Source of the DNA: Brucella anthropi ATCC 49188
GTDB taxonomy: Bacteria > Pseudomonadota > Alphaproteobacteria > Rhizobiales > Rhizobiaceae
Assembly (NCBI RefSeq): GCF_000017405.1
Contig: NC_009668.1
Span: forward strand, 1,328,001-1,392,000
Direction: 5' to 3'
Length of the DNA stretch: 64,000 nt
In this document: positions 17,671-27,424 of the stretch, piece by piece
Position numbering within the stretch: position 1 is the stretch's first letter
Layout: the number at the start of each line of letters is the position of its first letter
Notes under the pieces: generated by a model
What the model was told of the DNA's origin: nothing
Database searches by the model: none
The model's input: the letters and a program-made list of their open reading frames with translations, nothing else
Program-made: the position numbers and the translations under genes

Positions 17671-17736
17671 GCAGTTTTACAATTCATGACAAAATAGCTG
17701 TAAAATTCATCTTTGACAAGATTTACAAATTTACAG
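17671..17736. promoter_or_regulatory. Candidate regulator operators between scfR-like gene and aceA
   Basis: The divergent intergenic region carries several TGTAAA/TTTACA half-sites: TTTTACAATTCAT (17675-17687), CTGTAAAATTCAT (17698-17710) and TTTACAAATTTACAG (17722-17736). A further GATTGTAAATC lies near 17815. The first two share an inverted ACAATTCAT/TAAAATTCAT theme. They surround the GTG start of the regulator and would suit autoregulation and aceA control. The assignment to this regulator is inference. Confidence 0.5.
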
Positions 17737-17894
17737 TGCCATCCAGTCAAAACTCCGACAGCATTACCTCAATTATAAGCTCTTTTTATTGGTTTTTCTG
17801 GCGCACTAACAATCTCGATTGTAAATCTGGTCACAGAAAGAGCGCAGACAAATTGCTCTTCCAGAACCAGTCCAAAGTGTGAGGAGACACCGAA

Positions 17895-19184
<1,290 letters not shown>

Positions 19185-19215
19185 CAGCCCGGCGACAAAC
19201 AGGAGGAACAGTTCC

Positions 19216-19452
19216 ATGAATTCGCCAGCACGCGTCAAGGAAAGAGCAGAAGAACAATCTTCAAGCATGACCACGGATCAGCAGACCGTTATCCGTATGC
19301 TCGCCAACGATCTGCATCGCCTCAACTACACCGTCATGAAGGCGGTCGAGGCAGGCGTTTCCGTGGAACTGGTCCGCTCGGCCCGGCATCATGGCGGCGA
19401 CGGCAACTGGGGTGATCTATTGATCCCAGTCATCGTCACCCACGACAAATGA
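19216..19452 (+). CDS. Small aceA-linked protein ending in GDGNWGDLLIPVIVTHDK
   Basis: The 78-residue protein begins 31 bases after aceA with AGGAGG upstream. It has a polar N-terminus, an amphipathic helix (TVIRMLANDLHRLNYTVMKA, about 25-44), a second helix EAGVSVELVRSARHH, and the C-terminus GDGNWGDLLIPVIVTHDK. I recognise no named family. Position suggests a role with isocitrate lyase or acetate growth. The last 18 residues and the stop are repeated 125 bases downstream as the end of the next micro-ORF. Its stop overlaps the next start (ATGA). Confidence 0.72.
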   Translation: MNSPARVKERAEEQSSSMTTDQQTVIRMLANDLHRLNYTVMKAVEAGVSVELVRSARHHGGDGNWGDLLIPVIVTHDK

Positions 19453-19580
19453 TGATGCTTTCGACAATCGCCGTCGCCGCCATGTTCCTTCATTTTGTGT
19501 GCCTTCGGCAGCACGGGAACGGCGACGGCAACTGGGGTGATCTACTGATCCCAGTCATCGTCACCCATGACAAATGATGA
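19396..19580 (+). repeat. Direct repeat of 60 nt (19396-19455 and 19521-19580)
   Basis: The two copies match at 58 of 60 positions, 125 bases apart. Each encodes GDGNWGDLLIPVIVTHDK and its stop in the frame of its own ORF. Both differences (TTG/CTG and CAC/CAT) are synonymous. The 65 bases after each copy are also recognisably related but far more diverged (shared AAM-x2-HF pattern), so the unit was probably a tandem duplication of about 125 bases. Confidence 0.95.
19449..19577 (+). CDS. Micro-ORF: membrane-like N-terminus fused to the repeated GDGNWGD tail
   Basis: The 42-residue frame starts with ATGATGATG that overlaps the stop of the preceding gene. It reads MMMLSTIAVAAMFLHFVCLR, then QHGN, then the 18-residue tail GDGNWGDLLIPVIVTHDK. 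The first half is a hydrophobic segment long enough to span or enter a membrane. Synonymous-only differences in the repeated tail argue that it is translated. Translation would depend on coupling because no separate ribosome site is visible. Function unknown; it may instead be a decaying by-product of duplication. Confidence 0.45.
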   Translation: MMMLSTIAVAAMFLHFVCLRQHGNGDGNWGDLLIPVIVTHDK

Positions 19581-19675
19581 CGGTCCTCGCTCTCATGCTC
19601 GCTGCCATGCTCACACACTTCTCTTTTGGCAGCGACACAATGTCCAAACTGGCAGTTGCCCGTAAAATTCGATGA
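19574..19675 (+). CDS. Micro-ORF: third overlapping short peptide
   Basis: The 33-residue frame again begins with ATGATG inside the previous stop. It reads MMTVLALMLAAMLTHFSFG, then SDTMSKLAVARKIR. The hydrophobic first half aligns with that of the preceding micro-ORF (AAM-x2-HF in both), while the basic tail replaces GDGNWGD. It is the last frame before the terminator at 19727. Coding status is uncertain. Confidence 0.35.
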   Translation: MMTVLALMLAAMLTHFSFGSDTMSKLAVARKIR

Positions 19676-19726
19676 AACAGGGTTGATCTGCCACTCGCTT
19701 TATGGTCGGATTTCCTCAACTGACCT

Positions 19727-19760
19727 CCCCGGCTGGCCCTGCCAGTCGGGGCTTTTTTTT
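19727..19760 (+). terminator. Terminator of the aceA transcript
   Basis: The 11-base stem CCCCGGCTGGC/GCCAGTCGGGG (one G:T pair) with a CCT loop is followed by C and eight T residues. Its T-run overlaps the stop of the convergent bestrophin gene. Confidence 0.93.
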
Positions 19761-20688
19761 ACATAAGAAGATAATCGACTGGTTGAGGAAGGTCGGGCAG
19801 GTTTTCCTCGCCCAATGCTTCCCGCAGATTGATTTCGATTGTATCGGCGATAGCCCCGATGGGCAGATCGTTGGGCAATGTTCCGAACGGCTCCTCCAGC
19901 TCGTCGCCCAGCGCATCCAGCCCAAAGAAAGTATAGGCCACCAGTGTCGTCACAAATGGCGTTCCCCAACCAAGCATATCGGCAAAGCCGAACGGTATGA
20001 AGAAACAGAACAGATAGGCCGTGCGATGCAGAAGCAGCGTATAACCGAAGGGAACCGGCGTGAACCGCAACCGCTCGCAGGCCGCCTGAACCTCTGCCAA
20101 TGCAGACACTGAACTGTCAAGCGTCTGGAAATCGACCGGATGCAGAGCGTCTTTCACACGCATATCCGCCAGAGCTGCACCAAGCCGACGCAAGATGAAA
20201 TCAGGCTTGTTGCGGCTTTCCGCCAACGCTTTCCGCTCTTCCGCAGACAACCATTTGTCGTATTTGTTTGAGCCACCGGTTTCCTCTGGCCGAAGATGGC
20301 TGACCATGGCCTGCGAAAACGCAATCGCATAACGGAGCAGCTTTTCCCGTCCGCCTTCCAGTCCCGGCACATTCTCCAGCAACAGCGTCTGACGCCCCAG
20401 ACCGCGTGTCGTATAGACGAGTTTACCCCAGATTTTGCGAGCCTCCCACCAGCGGTCATAACAGGCATTGTTGCGGAAGCCGAGAAAGATCGAAAGCGCA
20501 ATGCCGAGCAGCGCCAAAGCCGTCCCGTTGTTGACGGCTGGCACCCAGCCGGGAAACGCGCGATGCGCCCACACAACCAGCACCGACAGAAGGAAAACCG
20601 CAAAAATCTGCGGCAGGATACGCAGGATGATGGAGCCCTTGAGTATGAAGAAGAGCTTCCACAAAGGAGGGCGCGGGCGAACGATCAT
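19759..20688 (-). CDS. Bestrophin-family anion channel
   Basis: The 309-residue protein has the bacterial bestrophin (UPF0187) start RPPLWKLFFILKGSIILRILPQ, and the signature FLGFRNNACYDRWWEARKIWGKLV (about residues 69-92). Later come the VPFGYTLLLHRTAYLFCFFIPFGF segment and the acidic C-terminal LDALGDELEEPFGTLPNDLP, which in bestrophins forms the inner helix near the pore. Family members form pentameric chloride or cation channels in the inner membrane. The gene is monocistronic, and its upstream region is AT-rich. Confidence 0.92.
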   Translation of the reverse strand: MIVRPRPPLWKLFFILKGSIILRILPQIFAVFLLSVLVVWAHRAFPGWVPAVNNGTALALLGIALSIFLGFRNNACYDRWWEARKIWGKLVYTTRGLGRQTLLLENVPGLEGGREKLLRYAIAFSQAMVSHLRPEETGGSNKYDKWLSAEERKALAESRNKPDFILRRLGAALADMRVKDALHPVDFQTLDSSVSALAEVQAACERLRFTPVPFGYTLLLHRTAYLFCFFIPFGFADMLGWGTPFVTTLVAYTFFGLDALGDELEEPFGTLPNDLPIGAIADTIEINLREALGEENLPDLPQPVDYLLM

Positions 20689-20873
20689 TTCAAGTGGGTC
20701 CGACGAAGATGAGCAAATGCAGCCTATACGCCTTCTTGCAACACACGACCAGAAGCACCCTGTATTTTCTTACCGTATAAGAGAATACAAAATTATATTA
20801 TTCTAAATAACAGTATTACTTCTCATAAAATTGTTCTGACAAATATTATTTTATCAATTTTCATGGGTGAGAA

Positions 20874-21314
20874 ATGTCAATCCAATCCTTGATAGACAAT
20901 ATTGCCTCAAACGCCAATATAGATCCTGGAACCGCCGAGCAAACAGTTGGTATATTGCTCTCCATCATCCAACACGAGGCTCCCATTGTCGCGCCGCAAA
21001 TATTCAACCTGATTCCCGGAGCGCCCGCACTGGCACGCGCCAATGATGTGCTCAACCCTGAAAATCATCATGCAGATGGGATCCTCGGAACAGTTTCGAA
21101 TGTGGCCGGAAATTTTGCGGGCGAGCGAATAGGCGCTTTGGTCTGCGGTCTGGCGGCATTGAAATCCACCGGCATGAGCATGGATCAGGCCAATCAGGCA
21201 TTCCTGACAGTCATCCGTCATATCAGGCAAAAAGATCGCGAACTTGTGCGAAAGCTCTTTGCTTTCGTCCCGGCACTGAAAAGCCACTTCAATATTCCGC
21301 AAACTGAATCTTGA
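20874..21314 (+). CDS. DUF2267/DUF2780-like helical protein, copy 1
   Basis: The 146-residue all-helical protein starts MSIQSLIDNIASNANIDPGT and has the pattern AEQTVGILLSIIQHEAP, then LIPGAPALARA, then GERIGALVCGLAALKSTGMSMDQANQAFLTVIRHI. This resembles DUF2267/DUF2780 proteins of unknown function. The gene 21509-21925 is a paralogue (MSVQSLIDSIATKININPQL...), so this is a tandem duplication. Copy 1 is more diverged from the motif, less GC-rich than its surroundings, and sits behind a very AT-rich leader (20760-20870). GGGTGAGAA precedes the ATG. Confidence 0.65.
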   Translation: MSIQSLIDNIASNANIDPGTAEQTVGILLSIIQHEAPIVAPQIFNLIPGAPALARANDVLNPENHHADGILGTVSNVAGNFAGERIGALVCGLAALKSTGMSMDQANQAFLTVIRHIRQKDRELVRKLFAFVPALKSHFNIPQTES

Positions 21315-21508
21315 CCGAAAATTCACCGAACTCCAACAAAGCCGCGCCTCATGCATTGACGCCGGTGCACCATTGGTGGTCCCTGCACCCCGATCCGGCG
21401 CACAAGCCTGCGGGTCACTTGTAAATGGTTGGTCGTGGAAGCCATAGGGTTTGCTCGCCGACTGCGGTTTGAACCGCCCCTTGCGGGGGCAAGGAATTTG
21501 GAATTTTC

Positions 21509-21925
21509 ATGTCTGTTCAGTCTCTCATTGACAGTATCGCCACCAAGATCAACATCAATCCGCAGCTTGCAGAAAAGCTGGCTGGCTCGGTGTTTTCCGT
21601 TCTGCAGCACAGCGCACCGGAAATCGGCAACAAGATCTTCGCACTCCTGCCGGATGCCCAGCAGCTCGCCAGCGCCCACGACGTGCTTGCCTCGAGTACC
21701 GGCGGCATTATGGGTGCGCTGTCGGGACTGATGGATAATGTGGCCGGCGAAAAGATGAGTGCGCTTCTCAAAGCCGCTGCCACGCTTCGTTCCAGCGGCC
21801 TCTCCAGCGACCAGATCACCGAAGCAGGCGGGCAGGTGATCAATTATGTGCGCGACCATGACCCGCAGCTGGTCGACCAGCTGGTTGCAAACGTACCCGC
21901 TCTCAAGGGCCATTTCGGTCTCTGA
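21509..21925 (+). CDS. DUF2267/DUF2780-like helical protein, copy 2
   Basis: The 138-residue paralogue of the preceding gene reads MSVQSLIDSIATKININPQL, AEKLAGSVFSVLQHSAPEIG, a Gly-rich turn (STGGIMGALSGLMDNVAGEK), and LKAAATLRSSGLSSDQITEAGGQVINYVRDH. The glycine-rich hinge and the last amphipathic helix are those of the family. Its base composition is normal for the window, unlike copy 1. The 194-base gap between the copies holds a GCCCCTTGCGGGGGC hairpin just before the start. Function unknown. Confidence 0.7.
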   Translation: MSVQSLIDSIATKININPQLAEKLAGSVFSVLQHSAPEIGNKIFALLPDAQQLASAHDVLASSTGGIMGALSGLMDNVAGEKMSALLKAAATLRSSGLSSDQITEAGGQVINYVRDHDPQLVDQLVANVPALKGHFGL

Positions 21926-22047
21926 CACATTGATTTTCTTTTGTGTGCGCTTTCTGCGATGGCGCACACAAAAGCTTGCCGGACCCATTTGTCATTGAGG
22001 CCGGTCGCAGCTATCATGCCGTTATCGAAATCATTTTCTGGTGATTG

Positions 22048-23478
22048 ATGTCTGCTGATACGACGGAAAAGAAGGTTACGCGCGCCCCGCGTCGCCGTAC
22101 GCCTGCCTATGTCAAATCTCTTCGCGGTGTGAAGAACTGGAAGCAGGCGACCGAATGGCTTGCCTGGCGTGACATCGAAGACATCGAATGCATTACCCCC
22201 GATCAGGCGGGGGTTGCCCGCGGCAAGATGATGCCGTCGAAGAAGTTCACTTCCAATACCTCGCTGGCATTGCCTTCGGCCGTCTTCATGACGACGATTT
22301 CCGGCGACTATCCGGAAGACGGCTACGGCTTTCATTACCCGGAGGATGACGGCGACCTCAAGCTGGTGCCGGACCTCTCGACCCTTTCGGCTGTGCCGTG
22401 GGAATCCGATCCAACGGCACAAGTTATCTGCGATCTCGTCTATCAGGACGGACGCGGGGTGGAATTCACTCCGCGCAACGTGCTGCGCAATGTCGTTGCC
22501 GCCTACAGCAAGCGCGGCCTGAAACCGGTCGTTGCCCCGGAAATCGAGTTCTATCTGGTCCGCAAGAACCCCGACCCCGACTATCCGCTGACGCCACCTG
22601 TCGGTCGCTCGGGTCGCGCCATTGGCGGCGGACAGGGCTATTCGATTGCAGGCGTGAACGAGTTCGACGAACTGATCGACGACATCTATCATTTCTCCGA
22701 AGGCCAGGGGCTGGAGATCGACACGCTGATCCACGAAGAAGGCGCTGGCCAGCTTGAGATCAACCTGCGCCATGGCGACCCGGTGGAACTCGCCGACCAG
22801 GTTTTCATGTTCAAGCGCACCATCCGCGAGGCGGCGCTCAAGCACGACATGTATGCCACCTTCATGGCCAAACCCATTCAGGGCCAGCCCGGATCGGCAA
22901 TGCATATCCACCAGTCCATCGTGGACAAGAAGACCGGACGCAACATCTTCACCAATGAGGATGGCAGCGAAAGCGAGGCTTTCCGCCATTTTATCGGCGG
23001 CATGCAGCGTCATGTGCCGAATGCGCTTGTCATGTTCGCGCCCTATGTGAATTCCTATCGCCGCCTGACGCCGGATGCTTCCGCACCCGTCAACGTCAAA
23101 TGGGGCTACGACAACCGCACCACCGCTTTCCGCGTGCCGCGCTCCGACCCCAATGGGCGCCGCGTGGAAAACCGCATCCCCTCCTCCGATGCCAACCCCT
23201 ATCTCGCGCTGGCGGCTTCACTTGCCTGCGGCCTGATCGGCCTCGTGAACAAGATTGAAGCTGAACAGCCTGCGACCACCAGCGTCAACACCAAGGAAAT
23301 CGAACTGCCCCGCGGCCTGATCGACGCGGTGGAACTGTTTGAGGAAGACACGGAGCTGCGCAATCTGTTCGGCAGTTCCTTCGTCACGACCTATGCCGCC
23401 ATCAAGCGTGCCGAGTTCGAAACCTTCATGGAAGTCATCAGCCCGTGGGAACGCGAGTTCCTGCTGCTCAACGTCTGA
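22048..23478 (+). CDS. puuA: Glutamine-synthetase-family gamma-glutamylputrescine synthetase (PuuA-like)
   Basis: The 476-residue protein has the GS fold but not the nitrogen-metabolism GS motifs. PEIEFYLVRKNPDPDY, EEGAGQLEINLRHGDP and the catalytic PGSAMHIHQSI and NSYRRLTPDASAPVNVKWGYDNRT blocks match the PuuA/GlnT group, which joins glutamate to putrescine or related amines. There is no adenylylation Tyr motif. I start at ATG 22048 rather than the TTG at 22045. The next gene, a PuuB-like oxidase, starts 10 bases after its stop, which supports a putrescine-degradation operon. A different amine substrate is possible. Confidence 0.82.
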   Translation: MSADTTEKKVTRAPRRRTPAYVKSLRGVKNWKQATEWLAWRDIEDIECITPDQAGVARGKMMPSKKFTSNTSLALPSAVFMTTISGDYPEDGYGFHYPEDDGDLKLVPDLSTLSAVPWESDPTAQVICDLVYQDGRGVEFTPRNVLRNVVAAYSKRGLKPVVAPEIEFYLVRKNPDPDYPLTPPVGRSGRAIGGGQGYSIAGVNEFDELIDDIYHFSEGQGLEIDTLIHEEGAGQLEINLRHGDPVELADQVFMFKRTIREAALKHDMYATFMAKPIQGQPGSAMHIHQSIVDKKTGRNIFTNEDGSESEAFRHFIGGMQRHVPNALVMFAPYVNSYRRLTPDASAPVNVKWGYDNRTTAFRVPRSDPNGRRVENRIPSSDANPYLALAASLACGLIGLVNKIEAEQPATTSVNTKEIELPRGLIDAVELFEEDTELRNLFGSSFVTTYAAIKRAEFETFMEVISPWEREFLLLNV

Positions 23479-23488
23479 CCGGTTCCAC

Positions 23489-24775
23489 ATGCCCTACCAA
23501 AGCCCAATCTCGCCCGGCATTTCCTGGTACGAAGCGAGTGTCCCTGATCGGCCGCAATATCCTGAAATGGATGGCTCGCGGCAGGCCGATGTCGTTGTCA
23601 TTGGTGGCGGATATACAGGGCTTTCGGCTGCCTACCATCTGGCGAGACAGGGCGTGGACGTCACACTCATCGACGGAGCGCGGTTCGGCGATGGGGCGTC
23701 GGGGCGCAATGGTGGCCAGTTCGGCACCGGCCAGCGCACATGGGCCGAAGACCTTGAAGCCGAATATGGCTTTGAGCGCGCCAAGGCTCTGTTCGACGTG
23801 GCGGAAGAGGCCAAGGCCTATCTCCTTGCCTTTGCCGACGAACACAGGATCGATATGGAATATGTGCCCGGCCAGATTTCGGTCGTGCACAAGCCGCGCT
23901 ATCTGAAGTCGTATGAACGCCATGTCGAGCTGATGGCGAGTCGCTTCAACTATCAGCACCTGCGTCTGCTCGACCGCGCTGAAACAGCGAGTCTGCTCGG
24001 TTCAGAACGCTATTTTGGCGGCGTTTATGATGCAGGCACCGGCCATATTCATCCGCTGAAACTGCTAGTCGGAACTGCAAAAGCCGCCCATGCGGCGGGC
24101 GCAAAGCTGTTTGAAGACACCAGAGCCACCAAAATCAGCACCGCAAGCGGACGGGTCGAAGTCGAAACCAATCGCGGAACCATATCGGCGCGAAATGCCT
24201 TCATCGCTGTCAATGCTTATGGCGGTCTGCTGGAACCGGTCAGCGCATCGCATGTCATGCCGATCCGCTCATTCATCGGCGCAACAGTGCCGCTTGGCGA
24301 CGACAGCCCCATTATTCCGGGCGGTGAATCCATCGACGATTCCCGCTTCGTGGTGCGTTATTTCCGTCGTTCAAAGGACGGAAGGCTGCTGTTCGGCGGG
24401 CGCGAAGCCTACACTGCCGACAATCCGCGCGATATCAGCACCCACATCCGCCGCCAGATAGCCGAGATTTATCCGGCGCTGGACAAGGTCGAAATCACCC
24501 ATGCATGGGGTGGCTCGGTCGGCATCACCATGCCGCGCCAGCCCTTCGTGCGCGAAGTGATGCCCGGTGTCATTTCCGCAGGTGGCTATTCCGGTCATGG
24601 CGTCATGCTGGCAAACTATATGGGCAAGCTCTATGCCGAAACCGTTGCTGGCAATCGCGACCGATTGAAACTGTTCGAAGAACTGCGGATTCCCGCCTTC
24701 CCCGGCGGTCGCACCTTCCGCTCACCGCTGCTGTTCCTTGCCCTGTCGTGGTATGCACTGATGGACAGGATTTAG
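23489..24775 (+). CDS. puuB: FAD-dependent gamma-glutamylputrescine oxidase (PuuB-like)
   Basis: The 428-residue flavoprotein starts at ATG 23489. It has a DAO-type FAD motif VVVIGGGYTGLSAAYHLARQGVDVTLID (GxGxxG near residues 35-40), SGRNGGQFGTGQR, and a C-terminal WGGSVGITMPRQPFV and GGYSGHGVMLANYMGKLYAE block as in PuuB. It would oxidise the gamma-glutamylated amine made by the preceding enzyme, releasing peroxide and an aldehyde. The longer frame from 23339 overlaps puuA and is not used. Its TAG stop is formed by the TAGAGC edge of an intergenic repeat. Confidence 0.85.
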   Translation: MPYQSPISPGISWYEASVPDRPQYPEMDGSRQADVVVIGGGYTGLSAAYHLARQGVDVTLIDGARFGDGASGRNGGQFGTGQRTWAEDLEAEYGFERAKALFDVAEEAKAYLLAFADEHRIDMEYVPGQISVVHKPRYLKSYERHVELMASRFNYQHLRLLDRAETASLLGSERYFGGVYDAGTGHIHPLKLLVGTAKAAHAAGAKLFEDTRATKISTASGRVEVETNRGTISARNAFIAVNAYGGLLEPVSASHVMPIRSFIGATVPLGDDSPIIPGGESIDDSRFVVRYFRRSKDGRLLFGGREAYTADNPRDISTHIRRQIAEIYPALDKVEITHAWGGSVGITMPRQPFVREVMPGVISAGGYSGHGVMLANYMGKLYAETVAGNRDRLKLFEELRIPAFPGGRTFRSPLLFLALSWYALMDRI

Positions 24776-24857
24776 AGCGCATCCCGAAAAGTGTGAAACG
24801 GTTTTCGGAACAAGATGCGCGTATTGATCTGATTGAATAAGATCGATACGCGCTCTA
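24774..24857. repeat. Palindromic intergenic repeat after puuB
   Basis: The element is AGAGCGCATCCCGAAAAGTG...GATACGCGCTCTAA. Its outer arms pair (AGAGCGC/GCGCTCT) and an internal CCGAAAAGTGTGAAACGGTTTTCGG hairpin is present. It is the same family as 25455-25556 and 43196-43296. Confidence 0.9.
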
Positions 24858-24862
24858 AGCCG

Positions 24863-25300
24863 TTACTTCGGCTTGTTCGCTGCACGCTCCAGCTTGGTCA
24901 ACACATCGATCAGATTGGGGGCAAGCTCGCGTATCTCGGCAAGGTGCGCGGCGCTGAGCCGCTCAAGAACCTGCTCGGCCTTGTCGGTCAGCGCCAATGT
25001 GTGGCGGCGGCGGTCCGAAGGATCGACCATCCGCATCACCAGATCAGCATCCACCAGCCTGCCGACCAACTCCGTTGCCGTATGCGGAGCAATGACAAGC
25101 CATTCCGCAAGGTTGCCAACCGTCAACGGTGCATCAGCGGCATGGGCCTTGATCGCAAGCAGCGCCTGATGCTGTTGCGCCGGAAGCCCTTCCGCTTCCG
25201 CAGCCGTTGCACTGAAACTCATGAACCGGCGCAAACGATAGCGAAGTTCCGCAAGCGCCTGATAGTCGGCTTGTGTCAAAGCATCCGGATTTTGTTTCAC
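24863..25300 (-). CDS. MarR-family transcriptional regulator
   Basis: The 145-residue protein has the MarR winged helix: LTVGNLAEWLVIAPHTATELVGRLVDADLVMRMVDPSDRRRHTLALT includes the recognition helix and the DxRRxxxxLT wing. A GTG start at 25300 with AGGGAAG upstream gives a normal MarR length; the frame extending to 25414 adds a basic stretch without family resemblance. It is flanked on both sides by members of the same repeat family. The regulated gene and ligand are unknown; the divergent neighbour is the ClC channel, 309 bases away. Confidence 0.85.
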   Translation of the reverse strand: MKQNPDALTQADYQALAELRYRLRRFMSFSATAAEAEGLPAQQHQALLAIKAHAADAPLTVGNLAEWLVIAPHTATELVGRLVDADLVMRMVDPSDRRRHTLALTDKAEQVLERLSAAHLAEIRELAPNLIDVLTKLERAANKPK

Positions 25301-25454
25301 AACAGGCTTCTTCCCTGACCTCGATATAAACACGCCCGTTCGGCTTTTCCGAAGGCGCTTTGCAGCAATCCCTTCCCCAATAGCAAGCCCCTTGCCCAAA
25401 CACAAAGATGGCAATTGATTTATATCGTATTACGATATATTTAACCCGCCGTTT

Positions 25455-25556
25455 AGAGTGCGTCCCGAAAAGTGTGAAGCGGTTTTCGGACAAGATGCGC
25501 GTCAAAACAAACATCAAGACGCGCCGGTCTGATTCAATCAGATCGATACGCGCTCC
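25455..25556. repeat. Palindromic intergenic repeat before the ClC gene
   Basis: A close relative of the element at 24774: AGAGTGCGTCCCGAAAAGTG...GATACGCGCTCC, with an insertion GTCAAAACAAACATCAAGAC after GATGCGC. It lies in the promoter region of both flanking genes. Confidence 0.88.
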
Positions 25557-25608
25557 AAGACGCTCTCCCCCAAGCTAGCGTATCCGCCGAGAAAGACAGG
25601 AGTTTGCT

Positions 25609-27411
25609 ATGGCCCGGCAAAACGAGTTTCGAAGACCGCACGATTTCACCGGCGGCGTCGCGCGCCGCGTCGCGGGCGATTTTACCGCCGACAGGCGAAT
25701 GCTGCTCCTGATCGCGATGGCGATCGTCATCGGTGCCGCCAGCACCGCTGCCGCATGGGTGCTTGTAAGCCTGATCGCCCTGGTCACCAATCTGGTCTGG
25801 TTTGGCCGCATCAGCATTGACCCGGCAACACTGGCGCACCTTTCGCCGTCCTTCTGGATCGTGCTCATCCCCGTGGTGGGTGGTCTCGCAATCGGGCTGA
25901 TGGCACGTTACGGCTCCGAGAAAATTCGCGGGCACGGTATTCCGGAAGCAATCGAAGCCATCCTGATCGGCGGCAGTCGCATGTCGCTCAAAGTGGCGAT
26001 ACTGAAGCCACTTTCATCGGCGATCTCGATCGGTACAGGCGGCCCCTTTGGCGCCGAAGGTCCGATCATCATGACGGGCGGAGCTATCGGATCGCTTTTT
26101 GCGCAATTGTTTCAGATGAGTTCAGCCGAGCGGAAGACCTTGCTCGTGGCCGGTGCCGCCGCAGGCATGACCGCCATTTTCGGTACGCCCATTGCCGCCG
26201 TGATGCTGGGCGTCGAATTGCTGCTCTTCGAGTGGAAGCCCCGCAGCTTCATTCCTGTGGCAGCTGCAGCAGCAGTCGCTCACACAAACCGACCCTTGTT
26301 TTTCGAAACAGGTCCGCTGTTCCAGACCCATTTTCATCTGGCATTGCCCTGGTGGGGAATAGTCGCATGTGCCCTGATCGGCATTGTCGCCGGCCTGCAA
26401 TCCGGCTTGCTCACGACCCTTCTCTACAAGCTGGAAGATGCATTCGAGCGACTGCCCATTCACTGGATGTGGTGGCCGGCAATCGGCGGCATCGCCATCG
26501 GCATTGGCGGTCTGATCGAACCGCGCGCGCTTGGTGTCGGCTATGATCTCATCGACGGTTTCCTCAATGATAAATTTCTGGCAACCACAGTGCTGGTGGT
26601 CCTGCTTGTCAAAAGCGCAATCTGGCTCTGCGCTCTGGCATCGGGCACGTCCGGCGGTGTTTTGGCCCCGCTTCTGATCTTCGGCGGCGCGATGGGCTGG
26701 CTGCTGGGCTTGATCTTGCCAGGCGGCGAACCCGGCTTCTGGGCGCTGCTCGGAATGGCCGCCATGATGGGCGGCACGATGCGCGCACCGCTGACCGGCA
26801 CGTTCTTTGCAGTTGAAGTCACTGGCGATTTCGGCCAGATCGTTCCGGTGTTCGTGGCGACGGTAACCGCCTATGCGGTCACGGTTCTTCTGCTCAAGCG
26901 TTCAATCCTGACCGAGAAAATTGCGCGGCGCGGACAGCACATCACGCGCGAATATGGCGTAAGCCCGTTCGAGTTCGCCCGTGTGCATGAAGTCATGGTG
27001 ACGAATGTGGACACGCTACCGGGAAGCATGACCGTGCAGGAAGCCTCTGCCTTTTTTGCCTCGGAAGCGGCACGGCATCGACTTTATCCGGTCATCGATA
27101 ACGACCGGATACTGATCGGCATGGTGACGCGCGCTGATGCGCTGGAATGGCAGCGGAAGACGGATTTGTCCAGCCAGACGCTTGCAGATGCCGTTTCCGA
27201 CACCTCCACACCTGTCGGCCATCAGGACGACAGCGTGGCGTTCATCACCGACATGATGATCGCGACTGATTGTGGACGTATCCCGATTGTGACACGCGAC
27301 GGAAAACTCTGCGGACTGGTCAGCCGAAAAGACCTCTTGCAACTGAGAGGCCAGATCAACGGCAGTGAAATGGAACGGAAATCCTTCCTGCGCACGGCAG
27401 AAGCTGGCTAA
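25609..27411 (+). CDS. ClC-family chloride channel/antiporter with CBS pair
   Basis: The 600-residue protein has the three ClC filter motifs in modified form: GHGIP (108-112, for GSGIP), GPFGAEGP (145-152, with the gating Glu150 kept) and the SGGVLAP block (for GGxFAP). About 12-14 membrane segments are followed by a cytoplasmic tail with two CBS domains (about 465-520 and 530-585). CBS pairs often sense adenine nucleotides. The gating Glu is present, so transport may be Cl-/H+ exchange, but the 'proton glutamate' was not located. AGGAG precedes ATG 25609. Confidence 0.92.
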   Translation: MARQNEFRRPHDFTGGVARRVAGDFTADRRMLLLIAMAIVIGAASTAAAWVLVSLIALVTNLVWFGRISIDPATLAHLSPSFWIVLIPVVGGLAIGLMARYGSEKIRGHGIPEAIEAILIGGSRMSLKVAILKPLSSAISIGTGGPFGAEGPIIMTGGAIGSLFAQLFQMSSAERKTLLVAGAAAGMTAIFGTPIAAVMLGVELLLFEWKPRSFIPVAAAAAVAHTNRPLFFETGPLFQTHFHLALPWWGIVACALIGIVAGLQSGLLTTLLYKLEDAFERLPIHWMWWPAIGGIAIGIGGLIEPRALGVGYDLIDGFLNDKFLATTVLVVLLVKSAIWLCALASGTSGGVLAPLLIFGGAMGWLLGLILPGGEPGFWALLGMAAMMGGTMRAPLTGTFFAVEVTGDFGQIVPVFVATVTAYAVTVLLLKRSILTEKIARRGQHITREYGVSPFEFARVHEVMVTNVDTLPGSMTVQEASAFFASEAARHRLYPVIDNDRILIGMVTRADALEWQRKTDLSSQTLADAVSDTSTPVGHQDDSVAFITDMMIATDCGRIPIVTRDGKLCGLVSRKDLLQLRGQINGSEMERKSFLRTAEAG

Positions 27412-27424
27412 ACTCGGTTCACGA

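Noticed and set aside
24774..25556. Two similar repeats around the MarR gene considered as an insertion-sequence boundary or CRISPR
   Set aside because: They are members of a dispersed intergenic palindrome family (at least eight copies in the window). There is no transposase, no target duplication, and no regular spacer pattern.
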